From positions 29,826,742 through 29,890,741 of the forward strand of contig OX421497.1 in NCBI GenBank assembly GCA_949126835.1: 64,000 nt of DNA, read 5' to 3'. The position numbers were made by a program, and so were the translations under genes. This stretch comes from Anisus vortex (lineage: Eukaryota; Mollusca; Gastropoda; Planorbidae). Shown in pieces: positions 46,801 through 50,043 of this stretch; position 1 is the stretch's first letter, and each line of letters starts with the position of its first letter. The notes under the pieces are model-generated. The model searched no databases. It had not been told where the DNA came from and saw only the letters and a program-made list of their open reading frames with translations.

Positions 46801-49103
46801 AACTTCCATACCACAAAATAATCAATAGGCCTAAATGTTTTGAAGAAAAAAACACATTTTGTGTGACTAATAGTGTGTAAATAAAATCGGTAATAAAATC
46901 TTACTTTGCACGATCTGTGTCTAGCTGATATAAAGGCTCATTATTTTCATCATCCGTCGAAGTTTCAAAGTCTTCTGGCAACCAGTCATCATCAGAATCA
47001 CTATATGATTCTTCAAAACTTAAATCAATGTCTTCTGAGCTCATTTTGCAATCGAAATGTTGATTTTAGTCGACAGCGTGTTGTAAAAATGACTAAGTCG
47101 AAAGCAATATGGCCGCCGTGGATTCGTCTCGCGACTATCTTTTTTATTATGAGTATTATTTTATTTTAAAAAAGCAAATAGTTAATTTTAAATGTTATTA
47201 TATTGTAAAATAACATTTAAATTTTAATAAAATAACATTTCTGTGTATTAAATCAAAAAAATATATAAGTAAACATGCTTGACAAATGTCAACTGTTGCA
47301 TCCGTACAAAAAGACGGATTTCTTTATTGTTGGACCGCACAGGAGGGGGGGGGGGGGGGTAAGAGGTGAAACAAAGGCTCAACTGATGAACAATTTCCCC
47401 CTAAACTATTGAACAACTACATTGTATTAAAATACCAATAGTGAAACGTAAAATTAGATTAATTCAATATTTAAAGGAAAATAATAAATAGTAAGGGGAA
47501 AAAAAAGTACTATTGTTAAAAAAAATGAGGAACAATTAAATGGTACACCCCTCCTTCTACCTCCCCCCCCTACTTTTTTTGGGTTACGCCATGAGAGTTA
47601 TAGTCAATTTGTTAAACAAGTTTAGACAAATATTAAAATTAATTATAGACCTTTCAATCCCAATTTTATTTTAGACATAAAAGCAAGTTGACATAATTTT
47701 ATAGAGGGATGGGGGTCTTTGAAAGTTTGACAATTGTTGATAAAAGGGAGGGGGAGGTAAAAATTGCTTAAAAATTGTGGACGTAAAAAATGGACGTCCC
47801 CTTACGGGTGCAAATGTATCGCTTTTTTATAAAGTATAAAATAATAAAACACAACATTTTCACTTGGGTGTAGTATGTTTTATTACATTATTCGTAATAA
47901 AAGTAGGCCTATAAACTTTATCAATATTGTGTGTTTCTATGCTATTTAGCTGTAGTTCAGTCTACATCTACTGTCATTTATTTTGTAGCATCCTTAGCAT
48001 TGTGACTAACGGATTTTCCCCGACCATTGAATTTTAATTTAACCCTTCCCGTATGGACCTACTTCTATCTATGCTGCCTTCAGTTCCGCTATATACGCGC
48101 CCGGGACTGTAAGGGTTAATAATATTGGAATATCAGCTGACTTTAAAACTTTCTTATAGAGCGTTCGCAATGGGCGGAGCTTAAGTTTTTTTTGTAAATT
48201 GAGGAACAAATATGGCACATGGTAAAGTTTCTTATCATGCCAAATTCACATATGAATATTGGCTATCCTACTAAAAAAAAGGAGGTATATAGTAGTACTG
48301 TAGATTAATTTATTAATGAGATTAGGCTAGGGCCGGCTAAACCTATTTACACTTTCAATTTCACTTTATAGGCCTACACTTTTAATGTTTTGTAGACTCG
48401 GTTTCGTAGGCTAATGGCTAAGTAGGGCAGATACGATTTCAAGTGATAGTGTTGGTGAATAGGCTATCTAGTCAAGTCACTAATAGGCTCACATCGTCTA
48501 TGTTCTATGTCTATGATAATAATAAAATAGCCTATTTTATTTAACAGACATAATACAGATTAAATCTTAATAAGACTTAAAACACGACACATCATTTAAA
48601 AAAATGCTCGAGCCTATATGAAACTTTATTAATACAGCGGCCATTGTTACTTGTACACCATTACTCAAACTAAACTAAAATCACGTGCTTTTTGTCACGT
48701 GATTGCAAATTCCTATTTGGATCCTGGGCTTTTAGGCATTAAATGACATACAATAATATAAATTATATAGCTGTTATTTGATCTTTTATGCAATAAATAT
48801 ATGAACATTCACAAACAGCAGCAGTGAAAAATAAAAATATATATCAAGAAATTATAACAGTAGCCTAAACCAAATATAATTTTTTGTGTGTTTCTTATAC
48901 ACGTGAAATTATTTTTTACTTGCTTTTCACCTTTCAAAGTATAACTGCGGCTTAAATACAGTTGCGGATTATACTTAACATTTTACGTTAAATACAACAA
49001 TTCATAAAATATTACCTTTACTCATTTTAACATTTACGTCAGCACAAAAAGTTGATGCCATCCATAAAATGGAAATCAAGTATAATCTAACGAGGATCTT
49101 CAT
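1..49103 (-). CDS. Relaxin-receptor-like LRR GPCR (LGR type C, RXFP1/2-like), 13 exons, 3' end beyond the left edge
   Basis: Plasma-membrane receptor predicted to bind a relaxin/insulin-like peptide outside the cell and signal through G proteins. The model joins 88+156+84+115+7x72+842+48 nt and gives about 612 residues before the left edge: signal peptide, LDLa module (46-82), linker, cysteine LRR N-cap (119-129), seven LRRs (148-315), hinge, then TM1-TM6 and the start of TM7. All introns begin GT and end AG on the minus strand. Phases agree at every join: phase 1 around LDLa and linker, phase 2 between LRRs, phase 1 before TM7. The order LDLa-linker-LRR-7TM in one chain is the known layout of RXFP receptors; GRL101-type receptors have many LDLa modules. 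What is seen is the exon set. The ligand and coupling are inference. LRR exons could have been missed, because an extra 72-nt phase-2 exon would not change the frame. The tail after TM7 lies outside the window. Confidence 0.88.
619..1460 (-). CDS. Receptor exon 12: hinge plus TM1-TM6
   Basis: An 842-nt exon encoding residues 316-597. It opens with the hinge (HFDRFYMC, then HVQVC and [10 protein letters not shown]), which is typical of relaxin receptors just before TM1. Seen in order: TM1 with GNLLVV; TM2 with [12 protein letters not shown]3 ending in LDRY (453-455), the G-protein-coupling motif; Cys429 and Cys508 placed for the usual TM3-ECL2 disulfide; ECL2 with [12 protein letters not shown]5; and TM6 with [15 protein letters not shown]. 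The acceptor is TTTTCAG at 1461-1467 and the donor is GTAAAA at 613-618. The open frame continues to 542 only by read-through into the intron. An in-frame ATG at 1439-1441 is internal, not the start, because the hinge codons upstream of it are conserved and join in phase with the last LRR exon. Confidence 0.93.
1603..2815. mobile_element. Non-autonomous TIR element rich in GATCGCGA motifs
   Basis: The ends are inverted: GTTACGGCCA...GAAGTGGCC at the left and the complement of GTTACGGCCA...GAAGTGCGGCC at the right. Both sit in TA-rich flanks, so the target was probably TA. Inside, the motif GATCGCGAARTGGCC recurs in both orientations near each end. Open frames over 2044-2421 have no recognisable domain. 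The superfamily is not identified. Confidence 0.5.
2866..3094. mobile_element. 229-bp MITE, copy 1
   Basis: 24-bp terminal inverted repeats starting GGGTGAGCCAATAAAATG, with one mismatch between ends, flanked by TA on both sides. The size and TA target fit a Tc1/mariner-type MITE. No coding sequence. Confidence 0.75.
3122..4588 (-). mobile_element. 5'-truncated Helitron-like fragment, copy A
   Basis: Reverse complement of the 3' part of the element at 23457-25337. It starts at the shared terminus AATATCGGGGTGACC with the palindrome ACCGATCTGAGATCGGT and ends inside the coding part at the sequence matching 24236 (GCCATCAGTGTTTCC). A solo LTR interrupts it at 3449-3799. Confidence 0.75.
3449..3799. 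mobile_element. Solo LTR inside Helitron-like copy A
   Basis: A 351-bp sequence that begins TGTAACCGGG and ends ACTTACA (TG...CA), flanked by a direct 4-bp AGTG. The empty site is visible in the sister element near 25010, where the same stretch reads ATTATTTAGTGATATC on the minus strand without an insert. No internal LTR-element sequence remains, so recombination between two LTRs is the likely origin. Confidence 0.8.
4589..5030. other. Intron DNA with a short telomere-like run and TA repeats
   Basis: Holds TAACCCTAACCCTAACCCC next to the Helitron-like truncation point, TA microsatellites, then unique-looking AT-rich DNA. The same content recurs at 7547-7938. Confidence 0.5.
5031..5105 (+). 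mobile_element. hAT-type terminal fragment
   Basis: CAGGGCTGTGCAAACTACGG followed by a TGCGGCCCTCGCGG stretch resembles the common hAT end CAGGGGTGGGCAAACTACGG. Only one end is recognised; a second copy is at 7939-8013 through the tandem duplication. Confidence 0.5.
5824..6052. mobile_element. 229-bp MITE, copy 2 (from the tandem duplication)
   Basis: Same length and same TIRs as the copy at 2866. It was copied by the segmental duplication, not by a separate insertion. Confidence 0.75.
6080..7546 (-). mobile_element. 5'-truncated Helitron-like fragment, copy B
   Basis: Duplicate of copy A within the second unit of the tandem duplication, with the same truncation point and the same solo LTR. 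Confidence 0.75.
6407..6757. mobile_element. Solo LTR, duplicated copy
   Basis: Same 351-bp TG...CA unit and AGTG flanks as at 3449, carried along in the tandem duplication. Confidence 0.8.
8541..9065. other. Intron DNA, nothing recognised
   Basis: AT-rich sequence with a G-rich run near 8612-8634. No exon or repeat family recognised. Confidence 0.4.
9066..9135 (+). mobile_element. tRNA-like SINE head
   Basis: TAGCTAAGTTGTTAACG resembles a pol III box A, and GGGTTCGATTC about 30 bp later matches box B. The ends do not pair into an acceptor stem, so this is not a working tRNA gene. A SINE head or old tRNA pseudogene fits best. Confidence 0.4.
9310..9640 (-). mobile_element. LINE 3' end (CR1/L2-like), family Z
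   Basis: The minus strand reads [20 protein letters not shown] followed by stop-broken sequence ending KTFLFN. This is the C-terminal pattern (pW..LP..L....F...LK..LF) of CR1/L2-type LINEs. It ends in a TATATAGCGC-type 3' UTR and a (TTAA)n tail. The longer relative is at 30370-31260. Confidence 0.6.
9804..9854 (+). repeat. T34G17 homopolymer junction
   Basis: 34 T directly followed by 17 G. No gene. Such tracts are prone to sequencing error, so the lengths are uncertain. Confidence 0.8.
10201..10272 (-). CDS. Receptor LRR exon 7 (last LRR)
   Basis: A 72-nt phase-2 exon between TTTACAG and GTATGT. It reads [15 protein letters not shown] then QNMHRLTYV, a standard 24-residue LRR (LxxNxLxxIxxGxF). 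Its last two bases (GT) join the G of the 7TM exon to give Val before HFDRF. Confidence 0.88.
10548..11990. other. Intron segment with unrecognised short open frames
   Basis: Slightly more GC than its neighbours. An open frame at 10801-10986 encodes 61 residues ([13 protein letters not shown]...) and another lies at 11162-11383; neither shows a known domain. The segment begins near TGTCACGATATG and has TGGCGCTGCAG at 11647, so an old LTR with primer-binding site was considered. Without matching ends that stays open. Confidence 0.25.
12040..14790 (+). mobile_element. Degraded LINE, family X: endonuclease and reverse transcriptase remnants
   Basis: The 5' part (12196-12300) is a GC-richer leader. 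The endonuclease remnant begins near 12890, with [20 protein letters not shown] at 13010-13065. Reverse transcriptase pieces follow: a [21 protein letters not shown] core near 13755, NGVKQG near 13920, and [10 protein letters not shown] at 14111-14140 with the catalytic Asp pair, then [15 protein letters not shown] and FTYLGSTLS. The C-terminal segment LRWAGHV...[10 protein letters not shown] is at 14665-14790, and a (TTAA)n tail follows. Many stops, frameshifts and internal deletions make it inactive. The clade is not certain. Confidence 0.85.
14844..14915 (-). CDS. Receptor LRR exon 6
   Basis: A 72-nt phase-2 exon with acceptor TTTTCTAACAG and donor GTAAGA. It reads [15 protein letters not shown] then KYLTNVHT, with consensus LxxNxLxxIxxxxF. 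It lies just left of two closely spaced LRR exons and just right of a LINE tail with a (TTAA)n run. Confidence 0.86.
15203..15274 (-). CDS. Receptor LRR exon 5
   Basis: A 72-nt phase-2 exon between TTTCAG and GTAAGA. It reads [15 protein letters not shown] then DSLTKLLA, a near-perfect LRR consensus. It is only 128 bp from LRR exon 4, the shortest intron in the gene, which may reflect tandem exon duplication. Confidence 0.9.
15403..15474 (-). CDS. Receptor LRR exon 4
   Basis: A 72-nt phase-2 exon with acceptor TTGTAG and donor GTAAGT. It reads [15 protein letters not shown] then KDLKELKY. The Asn-Leu LRR core and the Phe that closes the repeat are present. Confidence 0.88.
15715..16010 (-). 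mobile_element. LINE family Y, 3' part, left of the Helitron-like insertion
   Basis: Matches 62535-62900 in order: 3' UTR ACTCCTTCTATA, then [12 protein letters not shown]. It breaks off at 16010, where the Helitron-like element starts, and resumes at 18142. Confidence 0.75.
16011..18141 (+). mobile_element. Helitron-like element, copy C, inserted in a LINE
   Basis: Starts TATCTAATAATATTAA like copy D and ends at the shared terminus after the palindrome ACCGATCTCAGATCGG and CCCCGATATT. Coding remnants: a charged N-terminal stretch (16693-16916), then [13 protein letters not shown] and the [12 protein letters not shown] zinc-type region that precedes the Helitron N domain, all with stops. It has no CTRR end, so it may belong to a Helitron2/Helentron-like group or a diverged family. 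Confidence 0.72.
18142..18850 (-). mobile_element. LINE family Y, right part with reverse transcriptase remnant
   Basis: Resumes the LINE at the sequence matching 62919 (ACCTTGCAGCTCTTT). Further right the minus strand reads [14 protein letters not shown] near 18590-18650, the conserved reverse transcriptase segment after the catalytic block, with stops around it. Confidence 0.7.
18855..18960 (+). mobile_element. SINE 3' fragment
   Basis: TACCCAGCTCTGATGTGTAC, then AAAGCGGTTGGGCGTTGTGC and TGGCCACTC. The same conserved block recurs in the copies at 56565, 58590 and 60070. Confidence 0.6.
19075..19390. repeat. TA microsatellite and degenerate 26-bp repeat
   Basis: (TA)n at 19075-19117, then about nine units of a 26-bp repeat of the form GCCTGCATTCACTACAATAA plus a few bases (19145-19378), quite diverged. 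Intron DNA. Confidence 0.65.
19805..19876 (-). CDS. Receptor LRR exon 3
   Basis: A 72-nt phase-2 exon between TTTCTTTAG and GTGAGT. It reads [15 protein letters not shown] then TGMYRLS, a slightly diverged LRR with Leu instead of Phe near the end. It sits beside a (CA)(TA) microsatellite at 19760-19790. Confidence 0.83.
20305..20525. repeat. GC hairpin and GATA/GACA-type repeat
   Basis: CCCGGGCAAAGCCGGGGAAT (20321-20340) can fold into a hairpin like those at canonical Helitron 3' ends, but the bases after it read GCTTG, not CTRR. It is followed by a degenerate AGATAGAT/CAGA repeat to 20525. Confidence 0.45.
20537..20608 (-). CDS. Receptor LRR exon 2
   Basis: A 72-nt phase-2 exon between TTACAG and GTGAGT. 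It reads [15 protein letters not shown] then RSASNLES. It has the LRR core NxI and the closing Phe, plus one Cys in the repeat. Confidence 0.88.
20671..20815. repeat. About four units of a 32-bp repeat
   Basis: TTTAAGCGTTTAGCATATA recurs at about 32-35 bp, each time less exact. Intron DNA just right of LRR exon 2. Confidence 0.55.
20924..22053. mobile_element. 1130-bp non-autonomous hAT element with perfect 8-bp target duplication
   Basis: Ends CATAGGTTATCAACC and CATAGGTTCTCAACG (inverted), directly flanked by CTCTATAC on both sides. The subterminal parts carry C-rich CACCGCCCCCC tracts. The inside has only short open frames without a transposase domain, so it must have been moved by an enzyme encoded elsewhere. 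Confidence 0.88.
22098..22475 (+). mobile_element. P-element-like mini-element with THAP remnant
   Basis: ATG at 22163 opens [15 protein letters not shown], the start of a THAP zinc-binding domain (C-x4-C), then continues to SISFERS and loses homology. Imperfect inverted ends read AAGGTCTAAGCA and GAGGTCTATGCA, each followed inward by a TCACGTGA. THAP domains are typical of P-type transposases. The catalytic part is absent. Confidence 0.55.
22650..22721 (-). CDS. Receptor LRR exon 1
   Basis: A 72-nt phase-2 exon with acceptor GATCAG and donor GTAAGT. It reads [15 protein letters not shown] then QMMPNLTT. It joins the cysteine N-cap exon so that the split codon reads Leu, giving LDLTANKF as the first repeat. 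Confidence 0.86.
22783..22850. repeat. (TA)n(GA)n microsatellite
   Basis: A TA run passes directly into a GA run. Confidence 0.9.
22984..23262 (-). mobile_element. Helitron-like deletion derivative, copy F
   Basis: Starts with the shared terminus AATATCGGGGTGACCGATC, jumps from about 23106 straight into the part matching the coding region (TTAAACGAAGCTAGAACGAA) and ends near TATGTTTACTCGGT. The middle is deleted. Opposite orientation to copy D, 190 bp away. Confidence 0.7.
23457..25337 (+). mobile_element. Helitron-like element, copy D, best preserved
   Basis: Starts TATCTAATAATATTAA and ends CCGATATT after the ACCRATCTCAGATCGGT hairpin. Coding remnant 23946-24361: a charged coiled-coil-like start ([12 protein letters not shown]), then [18 protein letters not shown] and [11 protein letters not shown], then [20 protein letters not shown]. 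This is the Cys region preceding the Helitron N domain. After one frameshift near 24330 it continues at 24315-24530 with [14 protein letters not shown] and [18 protein letters not shown], also typical of the family. Rep and helicase parts are missing, so the element is internally deleted. Confidence 0.78.
25341..25735. other. Intron DNA, nothing recognised
   Basis: AT-rich sequence between Helitron-like copy D and the LRR N-cap exon. Confidence 0.4.
25736..25850 (-). CDS. Receptor LRR N-cap (LRRNT) exon
   Basis: A 115-nt exon, phase 1 in and phase 2 out, with acceptor TTTCCACAG and donor GTAAGT. It reads [15 protein letters not shown] and continues to KC. The C-x-C...C pattern (Cys 119, 121, 129, with Cys109 from the exon before) is the cap seen between the linker and the first LRR of relaxin receptors. 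Another frame is open over the same bases for longer, but it has no domain signal and does not fit the phase. Confidence 0.82.
26685..27480. repeat. Degenerate 17-bp minisatellite
   Basis: Units such as CTCAGCTACTGATTAAG repeat for about 800 bp with heavy divergence. The cleanest run is 27117-27190. It lies in the intron between the linker and N-cap exons. Confidence 0.85.
27481..28377. other. Intron DNA with an unrecognised block
   Basis: 27559-27960 is less AT-rich and may be an old LTR (TGTACAATCACAC start), but no matching end was found. No exon seen up to the linker exon. Confidence 0.3.
28378..28461 (-). CDS. Receptor LDLa-to-LRR linker exon
   Basis: An 84-nt phase-1 exon between TTGAACAG and GTAAGT. 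It begins by completing the last Cys of the LDLa module and encodes [16 protein letters not shown], an acidic/Asn-rich stretch, ending in NHC. In vertebrate RXFP1 the linker here takes part in ligand contact. This exon has no domain of its own, so support comes from its splice sites, matching phase and position. Confidence 0.75.
28462..30200. other. Intron DNA, nothing recognised
   Basis: AT-rich, no repeat family, no LRR- or LDLa-like exon found on the minus strand. Confidence 0.4.
30205..30297 (-). mobile_element. hAT terminal fragment
   Basis: Reverse complement starts CAGGGGTGGGCAAACTATTG and continues with a CGGCCACATGCGGCCCG stretch, the common hAT end. No partner end identified. Confidence 0.55.
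30370..31260 (-). mobile_element. CR1/L2-like LINE, reverse transcriptase C-terminal part, family Z
   Basis: Reading from 31119 leftwards: [20 protein letters not shown] and [12 protein letters not shown], then a frameshift and [13 protein letters not shown], then [31 protein letters not shown] and RLKTYLFQ ending at 30492. These are the conserved reverse transcriptase thumb/C-terminal blocks of CR1/L2 LINEs. At least two frameshifts break it. The 3' end carries an (ATT)n tail near 30380. GC content is well above the surrounding intron. Confidence 0.85.
31261..32253. other. Intron DNA, nothing firmly recognised
   Basis: Patchy low-level similarity to LINE C-terminal sequence near 31430-31510 ([17 protein letters not shown] on the plus strand), otherwise unassigned. 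Confidence 0.35.
32254..32530 (+). mobile_element. Helitron-like 3' fragment, copy E
   Basis: Matches the non-coding 3' part of copy D (AATAACAGCTTATCAA, GCAGATTACAATAGATATTG, AAAGATCTTTGATGTTAAAG) but stops before the terminal palindrome. The most diverged copy in the window. Confidence 0.6.
32670..33527 (+). mobile_element. 858-bp MULE-type element with transposase tail remnant
   Basis: The ends are long inverted repeats built of a repeated (A)CTTAATCCC unit, three times at the left and about five at the right. Flanks AAGAACTTC and AAGAATTTC make a 9-bp target duplication with one mismatch, as for MULEs. Inside, 32919-33143 is open: [14 protein letters not shown], then [20 protein letters not shown] and [10 protein letters not shown]. 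This resembles the tail of MULE/FLYWCH-type transposases. The DDE core is gone. Confidence 0.72.
33688..34144. mobile_element. 457-bp MITE with perfect 19-bp TIRs
   Basis: Begins TTAAAGACCAAGTGAAGAG and ends with its exact reverse complement. The outer TTAA suggests a TTAA target, but a TA target cannot be excluded. No coding sequence. Confidence 0.8.
34480..34560 (+). mobile_element. LINE family Y 3' end fragment
   Basis: GAATATTCTTTATAGAAGG-type sequence with GGAGCGTCTGTAATATATAAG matches, in reverse, the 3' ends at 15715, 61385 and 62535. Confidence 0.55.
35090..35245 (-). CDS. Receptor LDL-receptor class A exon
   Basis: A 156-nt phase-1 exon with acceptor TTCACAG and donor GTAAGT. The module runs from CPPDMYPC to the Cys completed by the next exon, with six cysteines (46, 53, 59, 66, 72, 82) in LDLa spacing. 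Three N-glycosylation sequons are present (NGT, NLT, NDS). Two of the four usual acidic calcium ligands are replaced: His71 before Cys72, and Asn77 in SSNE where SDE is usual. In RXFP1 the single LDLa module is needed for receptor activation. Confidence 0.9.
35246..36387. other. Intron DNA, nothing recognised
   Basis: AT-rich. Short tandem similarity around 35350-35460 (ACACAGTAGGCACAAA twice). No exon seen. Confidence 0.4.
36388..37290. repeat. GC-rich island between diverged direct repeats
   Basis: About 150 bp at 36388-36540 recurs at 37149-37295 (ATAATATTTCAAT, TTGCTTATTGTAT, AAAACAGTRYTGAGAATGTTT). Between them 36580-37030 is clearly GC-richer than the intron and has overlapping open frames without a known domain. 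An LTR-like or transposed unit is possible; I do not recognise it. Confidence 0.45.
37966..38078 (+). pseudogene. Lys/Arg-rich first-exon-like frame in the transposon
   Basis: ATG opens [20 protein letters not shown], followed by [18 protein letters not shown], then a perfect donor GTGAGT. A short basic first exon like this is common in transposon-encoded proteins of invertebrates. No further exon can be followed because a MITE occupies the next stretch. Confidence 0.4.
38281..38852 (+). mobile_element. 572-bp MITE, copy 1
   Basis: TIRs TAGGGCGTTTGCA and TAGAGCGTTCTCA; contains AAGCACGTGATTTG and ATATGGCCGCTG near the left end. Nearly identical to the copy at 60804. Confidence 0.78.
39081..40374. 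other. Intron DNA with TTTCGGT-rich stretch
   Basis: 40130-40300 repeats TTTCGGT-like heptamers in a degenerate way, related to the AAACCGAAA-rich ends of the hAT at 42400. The rest is AT-rich and unassigned. Confidence 0.4.
40375..40830 (+). mobile_element. LINE family X C-terminal fragment with zinc finger
   Basis: The open frame reads [57 protein letters not shown], then [19 protein letters not shown] ending SQFC, a C2H2-type finger. This is the C-terminal region of the same broad LINE group as 12040-14790, but it keeps an open frame of about 150 codons. No reverse transcriptase upstream, so a 5'-truncated insertion. Confidence 0.8.
40883..41180 (+). mobile_element. hAT 5' fragment related to 42400-43419
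   Basis: GGATGTTAAACGAACACCGG matches the left end of the hAT at 42400, and GCTTGCGATAAAAGCAAAAAC matches its inside near 42578. The right end is missing. Confidence 0.5.
41181..42399. other. Intron DNA, low-level repeat near 42120
   Basis: 42100-42220 shares TTTGACAATTGTTGACA and G-rich neighbours with 47720-47760 and 9225-9290. Otherwise nothing recognised. Confidence 0.35.
42400..43419 (+). mobile_element. hAT-type element with broken BED finger
   Basis: Ends TAGGGATGTCAAACGAAAACC and, inverted, TAGGGATGTTCAAACCG. At 43009-43100 one frame gives [10 protein letters not shown] and, after a 1-2 base shift, [16 protein letters not shown]. Together these make the C..C and H..H halves of a BED zinc finger. 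The catalytic domain is not visible. No clean 8-bp target duplication was found. Confidence 0.6.
43420..44659. other. Intron DNA, nothing recognised
   Basis: AT-rich with a G-rich patch at 43950-44055. No exon or clear transposon end, including no TTAA-type end for the piggyBac copy to the right. Confidence 0.4.
44660..47044 (-). pseudogene. piggyBac-like transposase, three exons, inactivated
   Basis: Exon 1 is 46905-47044: ATG, then an acidic start [19 protein letters not shown]. Exon 2 is 46336-46517 and ends SELRNFLTP. Exon 3 starts at 46087 with [19 protein letters not shown]. The joins are in phase with AG/GT ends. All three catalytic Asp motifs are visible: SVDERM near 45685, YMDNYYTS near 45440 and GGVDRSDQ near 45125. 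A Cys-rich tail (CVRCY...C) lies near 44750-44810. It is dead: TGA at 45474-45476, a frameshift near 45345 and another near 45185. It lies inside the receptor's first intron in the same orientation. No TTAA-flanked ends recognised. Confidence 0.87.
47045..48042. other. Intron DNA with G- and C-homopolymer patches
   Basis: A G run at 47345-47360, C-rich stretch near 47560 and the TTTGACAATTGTTGA repeat near 47725. No gene. Confidence 0.4.
48043..48115 (+). mobile_element. 73-bp TTAA-flanked mini-element, copy 1
   Basis: CCCTTCCCGT...ACTGTAAGGG, bounded on both sides by TTAA (48039-48042 and 48116-48119). The termini and target fit a piggyBac-type micro-MITE. Differs from copy 3 by only a couple of bases near the left end. 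Confidence 0.75.
48157..48715 (-). mobile_element. 572-bp-type MITE, copy 2 (inverted)
   Basis: Reverse complement of the copies at 38281 and 60804, starting TAGAGCGTTCGCAATGGG. More diverged, especially near its right end (GCAAATTCCTA). Confidence 0.72.
49016..49103 (-). CDS. Receptor exon 1: start codon and signal peptide
   Basis: The ATG at 49101-49103 opens [17 protein letters not shown] followed by TFCADVN: a basic n-region, a hydrophobic core and a small-residue cleavage region, as in a secretory signal peptide. The exon ends AAAG|GTAATA with one base over (phase 1), which fits the LDLa exon that begins with two. An upstream in-frame TAA precedes the ATG closely. The link to the LDLa exon crosses a 13.8-kb intron and rests on phase and signal-peptide logic, not on homology; a different first exon remains possible. 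Confidence 0.68.
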
Positions 49104-50043
49104 TTTTTAAATCTATATCCACGCACAATAAATTAAGAAATGTTTGTATGTTTTTGTTTGTTCTGTAACAGACCCTTGTGTATATTTACCACAAATAGGT
49201 CTCTTTAAAATGCACAATTTAAATCCAACGCCACACTATTGTAAGAAGAGTAGTCACAATTTTAATCCTGTGAAGCCTTGTATTACAACCACATGCAAGC
49301 GAAGACGTAAGTCAGTTTTCAGGATTAAGACGTATTCTTAATGTCAATGTTAACAGTAAAAAGCTCACTGCGAGCGAGAAACAAGCACTCAATGTACTGC
49401 CTTATACATGCTAGATATAAGTTAATCTTTAGAAAGTTTGTTAAGGTAATGTACTAATTAGAAGCAAATGAAACAAATGGAATTTTTCACAACTTAAAAA
49501 AATTAAATCCGACGTGTTTACGCAAGTAAATTTGAAATAAACTCCAGCGCCAAATGACATAAAGATATGTAGGACAGGTTGATCGAGAGAGCAGCGATAT
49601 TTATGGCTGGTAGGGAAACTTGAGATATAAAGCAATGAATCCCTTACATGCCCGTTTTTTAGGTTCGAATCCAAGACAGTATTTAAAAAAAATATACGTT
49701 GTTTCACCCGGGTCAGAGTGTTGTTTTTAGATCTACTTATGAATCTGCGCTAGGAATCGCAGAGGCAGCAAGAAATTATTTATGTATCTGCAAAAAAAAA
49801 AAGTTAAGAGGCAACAGACACTTGGGGTTTATGCAACATTTCATATCAAATAGCATACAGATTTAATGAATACATTATCATAATCAAACACAAGGCGACT
49901 ATCGCCTACCCCAAGCGTCAAATGATAATACACTTTAAGTCCAGTAAAGGCTAATAGCGGCGGTCTAAATTTAAAACATAGCTTCTCTACAATCGTTTCT
50001 TTTGCACACATAAGTTACGCTGGTCATAAAAAGGTGTCTGCTT
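49104..50043 (-). promoter_or_regulatory. Presumed 5' flank of the receptor gene
   Basis: 940 bp between the start codon and the minisatellite. It should hold the 5' UTR and promoter if exon 1 is correct. I see no clear TATA box or initiator and no other gene. Confidence 0.3.

Noticed and set aside
49144..49341. 65-codon plus-strand open frame upstream of the receptor
   Set aside because: No domain or start context, and it overlaps the presumed promoter; chance frame.
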